Shown here: positions 1 to 11,605 of the stretch, in pieces | Layout: the number at the start of each line of letters is the position of its first letter | Position numbering within the stretch: the first letter of the stretch is position 1 | The notes under the pieces: model-generated | Seen by the model: only the letters and a program-made list of their open reading frames with translations | Database searches by the model: none | Told to the model about the DNA's origin: nothing | Translations under genes and position numbers: made by a program | NCBI GenBank assembly: GCA_043381765.1 | Contig: JBHJMP010001501.1 | Coordinates: 1 to 21,150, forward strand | Direction: 5' to 3' | DNA from: Collodictyon triciliatum | Lineage: Eukaryota; CRuMs | Length of the DNA stretch: 21,150 bases

Positions 1-22
1 GTGTGTGTGTGTGTGTGTGTGT
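1..22. repeat. (GT)n microsatellite at window edge
   Basis: Eleven GT units run from the first base, so the array probably continues outside the window. The following bases to about 280 are AT-rich with no supportable exon. Confidence 0.95.
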
Positions 23-284
23 GAAAGGAATAATATATATAAAGAAAAGGCGGGCAGGTGTTAGTGTTTTGGGAGGGTGGGATTGGGGTCATAGAGAAAT
101 ATGGAATGATCTGCTCGTTTGTATATGATTATCATTATTATTATCATCATTATTTACAGATAATCTTGTCTTATGTTTTGTGTGAGTGGGAAAGAAAAAA
201 AGGGCTGCTGGGCATTCGGTAGTATAGTTATGTACAAGACAGAAGCGCATAGAGCAACCAGTAAACTGTTGGAGAGATTCAGAC

Positions 285-419
285 CGATGGGCTGCGCTGT
301 AGAAAGGACGGCAGCCACGACGATCTCATTTGCTCCTCCGGCTGGGCACTGTCGATCGAGTAGATCTGGATTGGCGGCAGCTTTTTTTTCATTCTTAAGC
401 GTTTGCATGTTGGATCCAT
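285..419 (-). CDS. possible first exon of a gene leaving the window to the left (uncertain)
   Basis: On the minus strand an ATG at 419 opens a frame of about 46 codons, beginning MDPTCKRLRMKKKLPP, with Pro-, Glu- and Ser-rich sequence after it. The frame stops (TGA) directly after a possible 5' splice site (TCG|GTCTGA near 285). The stretch is richer in GC than its surroundings, as are first exons elsewhere in this window. Against it, no family is recognised, no downstream exon is visible before position 1, and a second frame over the same bases (positions 154-408) is also open. I treat this as a candidate only. Confidence 0.2.
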
Positions 420-1108
420 CTCTCGGTTGTTCTCTTGTGCGTATCTCTTGGATGCAGTCGCGTCTCCAACGCCCGTAGCGCTCCAGTGTTTTGGAAGCCT
501 CCCACGCGCTTTATAGTGCGACGCCCAGGCTGCGAGTGATATTCAAACACCGATCGCGCGCTGGCGTGTTTGCCGTGAAGCTTTCGGAGTGATTCCAGGA
601 AAGAAAGGTGCATTGTGCACCGTATAACAAATACCGTGTCTAGATGCCCAGACTACCTTATTCACTCGGAGTTGCTTTTTTCGGCCAAAGGGCACAAAGA
701 GTATACCAGACTGCATGGATTCATTGGCACCGCGAAGCTACAAGTCCGCAAGCTTGTGTTTGTTGGAGGGTAGCTCAAACTGCACGAGAATCAGCAAGAT
801 TTCCATTCAACGATCGAATATATACTCACCCGAGTAGAGACACCTGGTCATGTGACTGTCTTGGGTCGGAATTCTACCAGGTAGTGTGAGCATAAGATAT
901 ACGTATCCAGACTCGCCCTTCTGTTTTGAACTTTTGCTGATTTTTCTTGTCTTTCTTCAATACTAATCGCACCCGCTGCAGTTGCTGCTTGCCCAAAAGC
1001 TTTCCGATGCGAGTTCTCTTTTATTATTTCATTTATTCTGTGTAGGGTGGAGTGGCTTTGTTTTTTCTTCTCCGTTTCCGTATCCTCCTATTAAACATTC
1101 ATTTGTAA
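420..1108. other. intergenic stretch, no supportable gene
   Basis: Short open frames exist on both strands (for example 644-889 plus and 395-613 minus), but none shows a domain, a membrane segment or a splice-consistent partner exon. It contains the region just downstream of the MORN gene's stop and possibly the promoter of the doubtful exon at 285-419. Confidence 0.5.
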
Positions 1109-2544
1109 TCAATTGGATTTATAAATAAAACCAACAGGCGTTTTGTAGGACCCGTCGACGAATTCGTCATCCTTCCAGCCACCTTCCAACACCGTCCCAT
1201 CGTGGTGAGTGAATTTGCCTCTACCCTCCTTGGATTGCATTTACAAAGAAACAGTTAGAGTCTGCGCTACATATGCATATGTACACGCACACGGACACTC
1301 TTTTTCTCAAGACTTCGCGTGCTCTTATATGGTCTGTGATGAATAACATTAATGCCAATGGACTTAATGAATTACTCGTTTTCCAATCACCCAGGTCCCT
1401 TCAAATTGCGATACCATTGGAAATCCATCTTCCTCCTTGTACCACACCATTTTGCCCTTGCCGTCCATTTGGTCCCCCTTCCTAAAGCGAGTGTATAAAG
1501 TTCATAATGACCCGAGTTGCACTTCAGGTCTTGTAAGCACATTCGTAACAAACGCTTCCTTTTTTTTAAAAAAAGAAAAAACAATAGAAAGAGTCAATTT
1601 GTGATTTTAATTTATATCTTTCATGTGTGCATATGATTAATACCATTCTCCTTCGTATCGTGAGTTCTTGTCAGGAAAGACATAGGTACCCTTTCCATGC
1701 TTCTTATCCTTTTTCCATTCGCCCTTGTAGTAACTGCCATTGGACCATACTCTCACTCCTAGGCCTTCGATATGATCGTCTTCGAACTTACCCTTGAACA
1801 CACTATACCAAAGTAAAGTATTTGGTGATGAATTCCCAACATGTTTTTTTTTTTTTTTGAGATTATCAGGACGGTTCATCTTCATCCAGATTTTGTTTTC
1901 CTTGATTTCATGTGCGCAATTTGGTTGAGGTTTTTAGGTTTTTTATTATTGTTTTTGCTTTATTTTATTTTTTATTTATTGCCTCTATTTAATAATAATA
2001 CTCATTAACTCTAATCGTAAAGGTTAAAAAAAAATTATTTTTAGTAGAATTAGTAAATATAACCTTCCATCTGGCCAGTACAGTATTCCGTGACCATGTA
2101 ATTTATCTCCAAGCCATTGTCCTTCGTAAATCCTTCCGTCTGGAAAAAGGTAAGTTCCCCACCCAGACCGTTTGTTATCCTTCCATTCCCCCTATGAATT
2201 GACGGAATATGGTTGTGAAAATGTTTCTAAAATCCGTTAAGAGGATAGAAATGGAAGAATTGCCAGAGTCGATGAAATCGATGAAAGGGTTCAGGGCGGT
2301 TTGATTTTCATGAAAAAAGAGGCCACATGCCTGATATTGATAGCGGTCAAACTTGTTTTTGCGACTAGTCATTACTGTTCCCATAGCGTTTTCTATGATA
2401 GGCCAAACATATATGCCTTTACCATTGATGGAGTTGTCCACCCATTCTCCAACATATACGCGTCCGTTGTCCCATCGATACATTCCAAATCCATGCCTCT
2501 TATTTCCCAACCAGGTGCCTGTGTACACGCCACATGATTCCTTC
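1109..2544 (-). CDS. MORN-repeat protein, 3' part (5 exons)
   Basis: Exons in transcription order are 2544-2376, 2191-2064, 1802-1644, 1481-1376 and 1228-1109, with stop TGA at 1109-1111. All four introns are GT-AG and phases match, giving about 226 residues. The product is almost entirely nine MORN repeats, for example VYTGTWLGNKRHGFGMY, IYEGQWLGDKLHGHGILYW, YYKGEWKKDKKHGKGTYVF and FEGTWVIGKREGRGKF, each with the Y/F-x-G-x-W start and the G-x-G turn. Several repeats are split by introns and become regular only after joining, which supports the model. The first junction (2376 to 2191) gives a repeat two residues longer than usual and is the least certain. The first exon shown starts in phase 2 after an AG, so the N-terminus lies upstream, in the gap or at 3522-3884. 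MORN arrays act as lipid- or protein-binding scaffolds; no catalytic domain is visible. Confidence 0.9.
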
Positions 2545-2733
2545 CTAATGATTATAATTTCTTTTAAATATTTTTGGAGTAATTGAGAGCATAAGGTAGA
2601 TAGTGAGACGGTGTTGATTCATTGCGTCGTATTGTCGGACTACGACGTTGTTATGTTTGTGGTTGTAAGCATTTACACAAGACAATCGACGTGTGTGCGA
2701 TATTTAAAAGAACAGCCCAGTGCACGGATTGTA

Positions 2734-2734
<1 letters not shown>

Positions 2735-2783
<49 letters not shown>
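2735..2783. repeat. (ATT)n microsatellite beside assembly gap
   Basis: About 16 units of ATT run directly into the run of N. It probably caused the assembly break. Frames reading through it (poly-Ile or poly-Tyr) are not coding. Confidence 0.95.
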
Positions 2784-3447
2784 NNNNNNNNNNNNNNNNN
2801 NNNNNNNNNNNNNNNNNNNNNNNNNNNNNNNNNNNNNNNNNNNNNNNNNNNNNNNNNNNNNNNNNNNNNNNNNNNNNNNNNNNNNNNNNNNNNNNNNNNN
2901 NNNNNNNNNNNNNNNNNNNNNNNNNNNNNNNNNNNNNNNNNNNNNNNNNNNNNNNNNNNNNNNNNNNNNNNNNNNNNNNNNNNNNNNNNNNNNNNNNNNN
3001 NNNNNNNNNNNNNNNNNNNNNNNNNNNNNNNNNNNNNNNNNNNNNNNNNNNNNNNNNNNNNNNNNNNNNNNNNNNNNNNNNNNNNNNNNNNNNNNNNNNN
3101 NNNNNNNNNNNNNNNNNNNNNNNNNNNNNNNNNNNNNNNNNNNNNNNNNNNNNNNNNNNNNNNNNNNNNNNNNNNNNNNNNNNNNNNNNNNNNNNNNNNN
3201 NNNNNNNNNNNNNNNNNNNNNNNNNNNNNNNNNNNNNNNNNNNNNNNNNNNNNNNNNNNNNNNNNNNNNNNNNNNNNNNNNNNNNNNNNNNNNNNNNNNN
3301 NNNNNNNNNNNNNNNNNNNNNNNNNNNNNNNNNNNNNNNNNNNNNNNNNNNNNNNNNNNNNNNNNNNNNNNNNNNNNNNNNNNNNNNNNNNNNNNNNNNN
3401 NNNNNNNNNNNNNNNNNNNNNNNNNNNNNNNNNNNNNNNNNNNNNNN
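2784..3447. other. assembly gap (664 N)
   Basis: This is a run of N between an ATT array and a poly-A tract. It may hide the upstream exons of the MORN gene. Real length is unknown. Confidence 0.99.
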
Positions 3448-3521
3448 AAAAAAAAAAGAAGGCGCTCGTCCACAAAAACCAGTGTACGGTAAGTAAAAGA
3501 GAGACGAAGAAGGGCTCCTAC

Positions 3522-3884
3522 AAACAACTCCATGCGCACATAGTCCGGCACAGTCTGCATCGAAACCTCCACAGGGAACGGCGCAGACGGCGCGGGCGGC
3601 GCAGGGATGAGCGCGTACGGCCTGAAAGCCTTTTGGTCGGACCCGCCCAGCCCGGAGTCGTGTGTCTCTGCAGGGAAAGGCGCGGGCGAGCCGAACGTCT
3701 CCAGCAGAACCGCGCTGCTTGAGCCGGGCGGCGTTGCGTAGAAAGGTGCGGCCAGATTCACGCGCGGCTGCGGCGAAGGCGGAATCGTCGTCACGGCCGA
3801 GCGCGGAGCAGACTCTGCAGAGCCGTTCTGCCTCAGCGACGACGACTGCGTGAAGCCCAGATCGGTGACGGAGAGGGAGTTCAT
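3522..3884 (-). CDS. Pro/Ser/Ala-rich first exon, possibly the 5' end of the MORN gene
   Basis: An ATG at 3884 is directly preceded by an in-frame TAG, which fixes the start. The frame then runs over 120 codons of GC-rich sequence beginning MNSLSVTDLGFTQSSSLRQN and rich in Pro, Ser and Ala, so it is probably disordered. I end the exon at a possible 5' splice site (TTT|GTAGGA, 3522); GT at other nearby positions is possible. Beyond it the frame enters low-complexity sequence and the gap. It lies on the same strand and just upstream of the MORN exons with no other gene between, so it could encode that protein's N-terminus, but the joining exons are not visible. No known domain is recognised. 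Confidence 0.45.
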
Positions 3885-3907
3885 CTAGTCGCTTCCTTGC
3901 CTCTTGG

Positions 3908-3937
3908 TCTTTGTCTTTGTCTTTGTCTTTGTCTTTG
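3908..3937. repeat. (TCTTTG)5 hexanucleotide repeat
   Basis: Five perfect copies lie 24 bases upstream of the ATG at 3884, so they fall in the probable 5' leader of that exon. On the transcribed strand the unit reads CAAAGA. Confidence 0.9.
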
Positions 3938-4135
3938 CCTTGCTTTTGCTTGGAAAATGCTCCAGCTTTTGATTTTGTTCGTTTCTATTGTGTGTTTTCC
4001 ACAAAGGGAAGACGTTGAACCTCGAGGGCAGGAGGAACAAATCGGAGCACAGTTTTTTTTTCCTTTCCTTTCCCTGTCGCACTCATCTCGCTTGCGTTCC
4101 TCTCTCTTTATACTTTACTTTGACTTTTTTTTTTT

Positions 4136-4141
4136 TTTATT
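4136..4141 (-). terminator. AATAAA poly(A) signal of the membrane-protein gene
   Basis: AATAAA on the minus strand lies about 54 bases after the TAG stop at 4195-4197 and is followed by a poly-A tract on that strand. It is a likely 3'-end signal, although AATAAA is frequent by chance in AT-rich DNA. Confidence 0.4.
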
Positions 4142-4194
4142 AATAATTGCCGCCAACAGACTAATATTTTTTCCTAAGGGAAAAAACGCGTGTG

Positions 4195-6560
4195 CTAGTT
4201 AGGGCTATACTTGCTCGATTCGCCAGTTTGCGCAGACGGGGTGCCAGCCTCTGTCTCTTCGGAGATGTGAAGAAACTTCATCTGGAACACTGTTGCTTTG
4301 GGGGTCGATGCCTCAGGCATAGAGTCCAGCCTCAATGTACGTATGGAGGGGCCTTGAAGGTTGGTGGAAGCTTTCTTCTGAAGGAATGCTATGCGGGAGT
4401 CTGTATGTGACACGCTAGAGAGATATAGTGCAGCACCTATCGCAGCTGGTACAAAGATAAGGTTTGATGCATAGGAGAAATACATGTTCCCTCCAAATGG
4501 CAAAAGGACACAGCCAACACCAAAACCCACATAAACTAGCAGAGCTGGGCGCAAAGGCAAGCAGAAAGATGTACTTGTTACGTCCAAGACACGAAAGATG
4601 TACAAAATGTACACATCAGTAGCAGCATAGCTTAAAGGAAGCATGGCTATGAATTCTCCAACCAAGGTTAAGATAAGTGCAACAGTGGTGGTAGAAACTC
4701 TATGCCGCAAGGTTCTTTTGTTGAAAATAAGAGCTGATGCAATCATCCAGATGGGCAAGCCAGTGAAACTTCTTATCTTAGAGAACATAGATGTCTGCTC
4801 ATGGAAGAAATAGAAAGAAAAAGAACAACGTGAATAGAACTAATTTGAATGTATCTAAAAAGGGGTAAATGATAGGATATGTAATGTCATCGACTTATTG
4901 ATCGATTGTATATTTGCAATATATGATAGAAGTAAGGTAAGTATACGTCATGTATTGTGATGTCCGGAATGTAAAGTATGGCATTTGTGATTATCATGAA
5001 TATCAATGAAGCAGTGATAAATGAATGGGACCTATGTCAAATGCATCGGTGAATAGTTGAAATGCATATATTATTTGATCATTCGATAGACATGAAGGTC
5101 AATATCTGCAATATTAATTTAAATTGTACAAGTATGAGGATATTAAATGTCATAATTTTCCACCTGCTCGTAATAAATGATATATACTCTTCTTCGGCCT
5201 TGTTATCGATGAATTTCATCCTTTTATACTGTAATCTTAATGATATCCTCAATTCACGCTCTTTGTGCAGGATATAAATTGGAGATAACAGAAGCGAGGT
5301 GTCATTAACTATATTCGTATTCAGTGGGCAATTAAAAAAAATGGACGCTTTAGCGGAGGGATACGCCGTTTCTAAATAAACTCTATTGATGAATTGTAAA
5401 AAGTGGCAGAGAAGAGAAGAGAAATCTTAATTGTATCTTATACTATGCTCAGCAATTATTATGGAGCGCAACTGCATTCTTCTATACATGCAGGAGGAGT
5501 AACATAACACAACACCGCAAGCCGCAGAAGAGAGTAGTGACATTGTATGAAACATAAATATTGACCGGGAATTTTCCGACATATCCATTGCAGAGTATCT
5601 AGTGTAGGACAGAGAAATTTTATTTGTAATTTCTACAGAGTATGGAGTAAAAAGCCACCACCATCCGTAATTTTTTATATATACAAAAAATAAATATCGT
5701 ATCACCCTATAGATGCAACCAACCCGCCACAATAATCGTAAATAGACATATTTTTTTTTTAAAAAAAAAAAAGAATAAATAAATTAATACGTGATAAAGA
5801 CGGCAGCATTGACCGCCAAAGCATGTCGAAAGTACAGTCTCAAGACGAGAGGGCCGCACCAGCAAATGAAAACCAACGAAGTCGGACTTTCAAGCCAGTT
5901 ATCATCAGAGACCCGGATCAGAATAACAGTAAAAGCACCCCAAACATACAATAGCAAATTTAGCCTTTCGATTCGCCATCCGGCCTCTGATGATGTGGCT
6001 CGAGAAACAACCGGAGCAGAAGGCATGGTGGCTGGCGATGCTACGAGTAGAGAATGATCGAGGCCTTCAAGGGAGCGCTTTTCATTCAGAGTCCACATAC
6101 TGACGCCAAACACAACCACCATCTGCGCAGCCCGAGAATACAATGACGGGCCAGATAGCGTGGAGAAAACAGACAGCATGTATCCAACAGAGGCAAGAAG
6201 AAACAGTTGGCAGCTGAGATTCAAGCGCCTGATGCGGTCGTAGTAGCAATAGACACCAAACAGCTCCTCGGTTTTTTCGTCCTGGAAAAGTCCCTTCCAG
6301 CGGCTGAGAACCACTCGCTGCATCAAAGCTGCCTCCAGATGCCCGTTTTCGCGCTCAAACTGCTGGACACGTAAGAGATTCTGCACAGTCTGAGACATGG
6401 ACGCCCTGACAATCGCCCCACGAGAAAGTGAGTTGACTCGAGACTTTGTTTCTGGTGGCTCTTGGCTCGACCACGCAACTAATGAGGGGCTGCGTCTTGG
6501 TTCCTCTGTATTCGAAGAGTCCATTCCAGAGCCTGTCCTGTGGATACTGCACGCAATCAT
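4195..6560 (-). CDS. orphan polytopic membrane protein, 5 exons, about 620 residues
   Basis: Exons are 6560-5791, 5706-5444, 5308-5164, 5031-4947 and 4794-4195 (stop TAG). All introns are GT-AG and the phases agree (2, 1, 2, 0). The start at 6560 follows an in-frame TGA 24 bases upstream; a second ATG at 6524 is possible. Residues 1-110 are soluble and Ser/Pro-rich, then charged and helical. About twelve hydrophobic segments follow in two groups of six (roughly residues 113-340 and 395-550), separated by a charged helical linker (about 346-392, KERELR). A soluble Ser/Thr-rich tail of about 70 residues ends the protein. Similar short motifs occur at matching places in both halves (see findings). 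The 2 x 6 layout recalls the membrane half of class III adenylyl cyclases, but no cyclase domain is present. The exon 3 to 4 junction is the least certain. No family is recognised. Confidence 0.75.
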
Positions 6561-8425
6561 TAGTGGTGCAACGATGGCAAGTCAACTTTTTAAAAGTTGG
6601 GGGTAGGGTGGCTAGTCCGACTCTCTAGAATGATATGTTCATCCAGGGATTCCATCCGCGCATGGGGTGGTTGGCAATCAAAGGGTTGTTATGGGTGCCA
6701 TGTGGGCAAATAGGAATAGATAAACTTGTGCATGGAACGTCGCAAAGCAAGGTTGGCAACAGAGAAAAGAAGGGCCAGCCGAACGCAGTGGATCGACTTG
6801 TAAGCAAGTGGGGTTTGATGGGATGGACTCGGAGGAGCAGAAAAGCTTGTGATTGAAGCGTTCGGGGCTAATTGTTGGTACGATCAGGTTGCCTGCGTCA
6901 GCCAAAGTACTTTGTCGAGGATTGCCCAAGGTAACCCCATTTTGAGTGGGATATATCAGTAGTATTGACAAGCACACGATTGGTCAACGCCCCACCCCGC
7001 TTTGCTCGATTGTCTTAAGGACTGCGAAAATGTGAAAACATTCGCCCTTTTTTGCTTCCCTCATTTCTCCATTTCATTAAACCTTTATCACATTTAACCG
7101 CGCGCTTCGCTATGCTTCTCATGTTTCGGTTGCGCATTTCTAAAATGTAAAATCTGAACTGGCACCATGTTTGGAAAGTTGAACGGATTTTTCAAGAATA
7201 TTGTCTTCATATGTACCCTTTTTTTGAATGTTCTACTCTTGAATAGACATTTCCGAAATTGGGTATCAAGTATTGTATTTCCAAGGCATTTTTTTGGAAA
7301 GTGCCGTTCATCTGAGGGCAGAAAGTGTTGATTCTGTATCTGTCCCAGCCCCGAGGTCAGGCGAACATACAAAGACCCCACGCGCGGGCTAAGATAATAA
7401 GAATAGTAATGGTAATAATAATAGAGGCATTAGCCATGGTACAAATATAGATTATAATCGTAGATTTTTCCTTTATTCCACTCAAAGTAATGATAATCAC
7501 AATTATAATATTAGAAATCAACAGTTATAGATCTATAGGTGAGATGACGTTCATAAGAGCTACAAAAGCCTCGTTGCTAAATATTAGAATAGTTCAAAAT
7601 GTGTGTTAGGGTCTCCCAGATTTCAAATTAGCTCGACTTTATTCTTGGGGAGGGAAGGGGATAGGAGGGAGACTCATAATACAATAGGCGAATGATTATT
7701 CTTTGCATAGATTAGGTGGCTGCCAACCAAGTTCGTTGGAATTGCTCCCAAGGACTTTGTGCTGTGCATTGTCATGGGTGGTGATAAAGACAATGATTCA
7801 CTATAACTATTGTCACATGGGCAGACTATACAAGGGCAATTTTTAAATCATCAGTAACGTGTCTAGCGACGATTTCCAGGTCGTGGGACACCCATATCGC
7901 GACGTACGTCACGCTCGACTCCTACTTTAATTTTACAGCTAAATCAGAAGCAATGTAGCGGTAATGCGCTTGATATGGTAATCGAAGTTGAGAGTGATAT
8001 CAATTATTCATGATTGCATCTTAATTCCCGTCCTGATTTTGGTTACAATACCTTTCTGCTCTACTGCCGCTGGAGTATTTTGCCTGTAATATTTTTATTG
8101 GATTTTTTTATATTCATGACATTAAAACTAAAATAGTGTTTCTATTCTATTGTCTTTTTTTTTCTTTTGGGAAAGTAATCGATAACTCAATCATCTTGTC
8201 CATCTGGTGGTGTTAATATGGCAGCACATCAATAGGAAAATAATGCCATTTAATTTAACTCAAAGCCATTAAAGAACCAACCCTTTTGGCCGCTGTGCTG
8301 CTGTAGGCACTAAAATCCCGTACTGGCGGGTATACCCTGTATTTTTTTGGTGTTTTTTTTGTAATTAGATAAATAATACGACGGAAAGTGTTGGGCATTG
8401 CGGAAGGCATAGTTTTGTTTCCTTG
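6561..8425. other. about 1.9 kb intergenic, no supportable gene
   Basis: The right part is AT-rich with short homopolymers; 6600-7000 is moderately GC-rich and probably carries the promoter and leader of the membrane-protein gene. A 95-codon open frame on the minus strand (7094-7381) has no recognisable domain and no partner exon. I see no RNA gene or mobile element. Confidence 0.55.
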
Positions 8426-8430
8426 TTTAG

Positions 8431-8540
8431 ATATCTTTTGATGTCTTTTGATGTCTTTTGATGTCTTTTGATGTCTTTTGATGTCTTTTGATGTCTTTTG
8501 ATGTCTTTTGATGTCTTTTGATGTCTTTTGATGTCTTTTG
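8431..8540. repeat. 10-bp minisatellite ATGTCTTTTG, ten perfect copies
   Basis: Ten identical tandem copies fill 8441-8540, preceded by one copy with a single change at 8431-8440. On the minus strand the array starts five bases after the TAA stop of the NEK gene (8546-8548), so it should lie in that gene's 3' UTR. Because 10 is not a multiple of 3, every frame gives a 10-residue peptide repeat. Confidence 0.97.
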
Positions 8541-8545
8541 GGCTA

Positions 8546-11509
8546 TTAAGGCGGGTTCTGCATTCTGCTTCGGGAATTACCAAGTTGTGAATGAACAACG
8601 TGAATATCACCAGCTTGAGCGTTCGATAAAACATTTTCTTTCGGGTGGTCACGGTTTTTGACATTCGACGCTTTCCTCCCTCCCAAAACACTTGGGAGAA
8701 CAGTAATTGGTGGTCGTGGCTCTATCGGGACAAGGGGCACCGCGCCCCCGTCCGGTCCCAGAGCTCCCCCCGGCATTAGTGTTGGGAGTCGGCTTGGCTT
8801 CATGTTATTATGTAAACATGTGATTATAGCAATCCGAAGGTTTCAATATTCTTCTCGATTGAAAATAACAATAAAAAAATACTGTATTTGTAAATTGATT
8901 AATATGTTTGTGGTGTAATTCTTTAGGATAGTCAAAAGTTGACGGAGAACGAGAGAGGGATTTTAAAGAAAACGCAAGTGTACCCTGGGTAGCTCGATGT
9001 TTGCACGACTCATCTTTCCTGGTAGAGCTATTGTATCGAGTAGCTGAATCTGTGATGGATTAATGTCTGAACGAAGAAGAAGAAAAAAAATGAATGGTGG
9101 CGTTTCATATCACAGATGTCTGAGTATCCAAGAACCTCGAGGTTGTGGTTGTGAGGGAGCCTTGTTCGAACGTTCTGTAGCTGAAGAACTTCTTGTGCTG
9201 ACGGGCGAACCTTGGGATTCTTTACTACAGTTTGAATCGTGGCAATTCAGGACACGAAATTCGGTTCGCGTTGTTAACTGATAATGTGGAATATGGCAGT
9301 CGTAGGAGGTATTTTTTCTGCTATTTGAAAGGAAGCGCTAATATCAAATTCGATAAAATGTACCCAGGAGCCTGTTAACAAGGTTTTGCAATTCTGGGCT
9401 GCAATGACTTGGAAGTCTTGGAAACTGACCTATAGTGTGTTGATGCTATCACCTCAAATGTATGATATTCAGAAAGTATACATAATCGCTTGGGTAATAA
9501 TATTTTATTTCCTACAATTAAAATCCATTTTCTTGATTCACACGATTTCTCAATTATTTTATTCAGAATCGTATGATAAATATTACCATTAACGACATTT
9601 CTGGATAGTTCATTCATATTTACACCTTGGAATGGGAGACGGAGTGATACAAGCTCATATAGAACGACGCCTGTGGTGTGTGAATGATGTGTTTAATGAA
9701 CAGGACAGTGAGAAAGTAAGAAGACGCCCTTTCTTCTTTTCCTCTTTCTTTCTTTTTTATATCCAATAATAGTATGCTTTAACCGATAAATAATAGCATA
9801 TTTGTAAATGTCCCACCAAAAGACCACATATCCGCCTTTTCGTTGTAAGGTTGATCTTTCCATTGTTCTGGACTTAAGTAATACGGAGTCCCTGTGTGAC
9901 ATTTAGATATGCTAACAGTTTTAGAAGGTGGCAAATTTATGAGTCTATGTATGGATAACCACAGAAAAATGAAATTGGAACCTATATTCGTATGAGCGTA
10001 CTCAGACCCCTTTAAAATACGAGCTACCTGTATTCGTTCGACACCAGGAGAGAGAAAAAAAAGCATGAATGTCAGAGATGTAATATCATCGACTATTCAG
10101 ATAAAATACATGCATCAAAGTATTATTACTTATTTTCTGTCATAAAAAATCATTCGTCAGATGGAGTAAAGAATATACATCAAGCAAAGATATTAATACA
10201 AATGAATTAAAAGTAAAAATAAAAATGCTGAATGGGATTTGCAAGGAATATGAACGAAAAAAAAACCCCAAAGTCAGCCAGCTTCAAAATTCCATTAGAG
10301 CATATTAGGATATTACTTGACTTTAAGTCCTGCAAAAAGTTAAAGTTAAATATGAATGTGATTGCATACTCGTTGTTTAGTATTATGGATTCTCGCTTCT
10401 TTTTTTTTTAGGTTCATATTGATAGTGTGCGATAATCTGAGGCTTTGCGTAACATAAATTTCGTATTGGGATGCTTTATACACACATAATCAGCAAATAT
10501 GGTGATCTTAGCGTTACGAAGGATAGGGAACTCTACCCGATGCATAATGCCTGCATCGTGCAATGCTTTGAGTCCGGAGCATATTTGGGCAACGGTATTC
10601 CATACTTGGTTTTCCTCCAGATACTTTCGAGACTGCTGGCATCTCCTAATGAGTCCGTCCATATCCCCGTTTTCAGCCAGCTCTATGCCCTACATCACAG
10701 CTCTTTGTAATGAGTAAATGATCTCGTACTTTTCAAGATATTAACAGGTGAGACTTTGGATGTCTTTTGTTATAATGAGGTAGTGTTTTTTTTTTCCATA
10801 ATGAGGTAGAGCTGAACAGGTGCTTAAGCATATAAATGTGATTTGAGGGAGTTGCTTACAATAAAGAGTTTTCCGTCTTCAATGAAAGAGAACTTGTATC
10901 TATTATGAAGGAATAAAAAAATTGACGGTATATTTTAGATTATTATCGTTTATTTCAGCTCGGTTCGTTGGCAGAAAAATGTATTTATAAAATTCCTCCA
11001 AAAATAAAAGGAAACACGTGCTCTGATTTCCTAGAAACAGGATATTACTCTATTATGTGCGGGTGATGTATGGAAGCTAATAGTCGAACTTCGTTCAGAG
11101 CTGTCTTTCTGTCCTCAATTTGAAGTTCAAATGAAAATATCGTGGTCAATATCTCATCAAGTATATACACATGATATGATTCATCGAGCTGGTGGTAATA
11201 AATATAATAGAATATCATATCATATAATATGGTTGCGTTGAAGTTGTCATGGTACATTGGTACTCATAAATAACTTTGCAGTACATGAGACAATATATTA
11301 AACCGCCACAGATTGCAGTTAGGTTTCACGTGTATATGCGTGTATTAAAGATACCTTTCAATTGTGTTCATAGGCTTGATGTTCATTTCTTTTAAGGCAA
11401 CCCTGCATGAATCAGTCGGATTAAGAATTCAAACTCTCAAAGCATATTTGGTCATACAGCGGACACACGAAAGGGCCACAAAAAAGGGTTTTCAATAATC
11501 CCATTCAAA

Positions 11510-11605
<96 letters not shown>

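Noticed and set aside
2611-3884. Long frames on both strands reading through the gap at 2784-3447
   Set aside because: Their length comes from N and from ATT and poly-A repeats. Only the part above about 3522 on the minus strand looks like protein.
5140-5163. Longer form of the third membrane-gene exon, running on to a GT at about 5139
   Set aside because: That form ends in phase 0 and does not join the next clear exon (5031-4947), which needs phase 2; the site at 5164 (AG|GTGG) does. It stays possible if the fourth exon is skipped.
7094-7381. 95-codon minus-strand open frame
   Set aside because: It has no domain, membrane segment or partner exon, and its Lys/Phe-rich make-up is what this base composition gives by chance.
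8365-8691. Minus-strand frame with a signal-peptide-like start followed by 10-residue Lys-rich repeats (KDIKRHQKTS), like a secreted peptide precursor
   Set aside because: It overlaps the last NEK exon (8546-8797) in another frame; that exon joins the kinase in phase. The peptide repeat is simply the 10-bp minisatellite translated.
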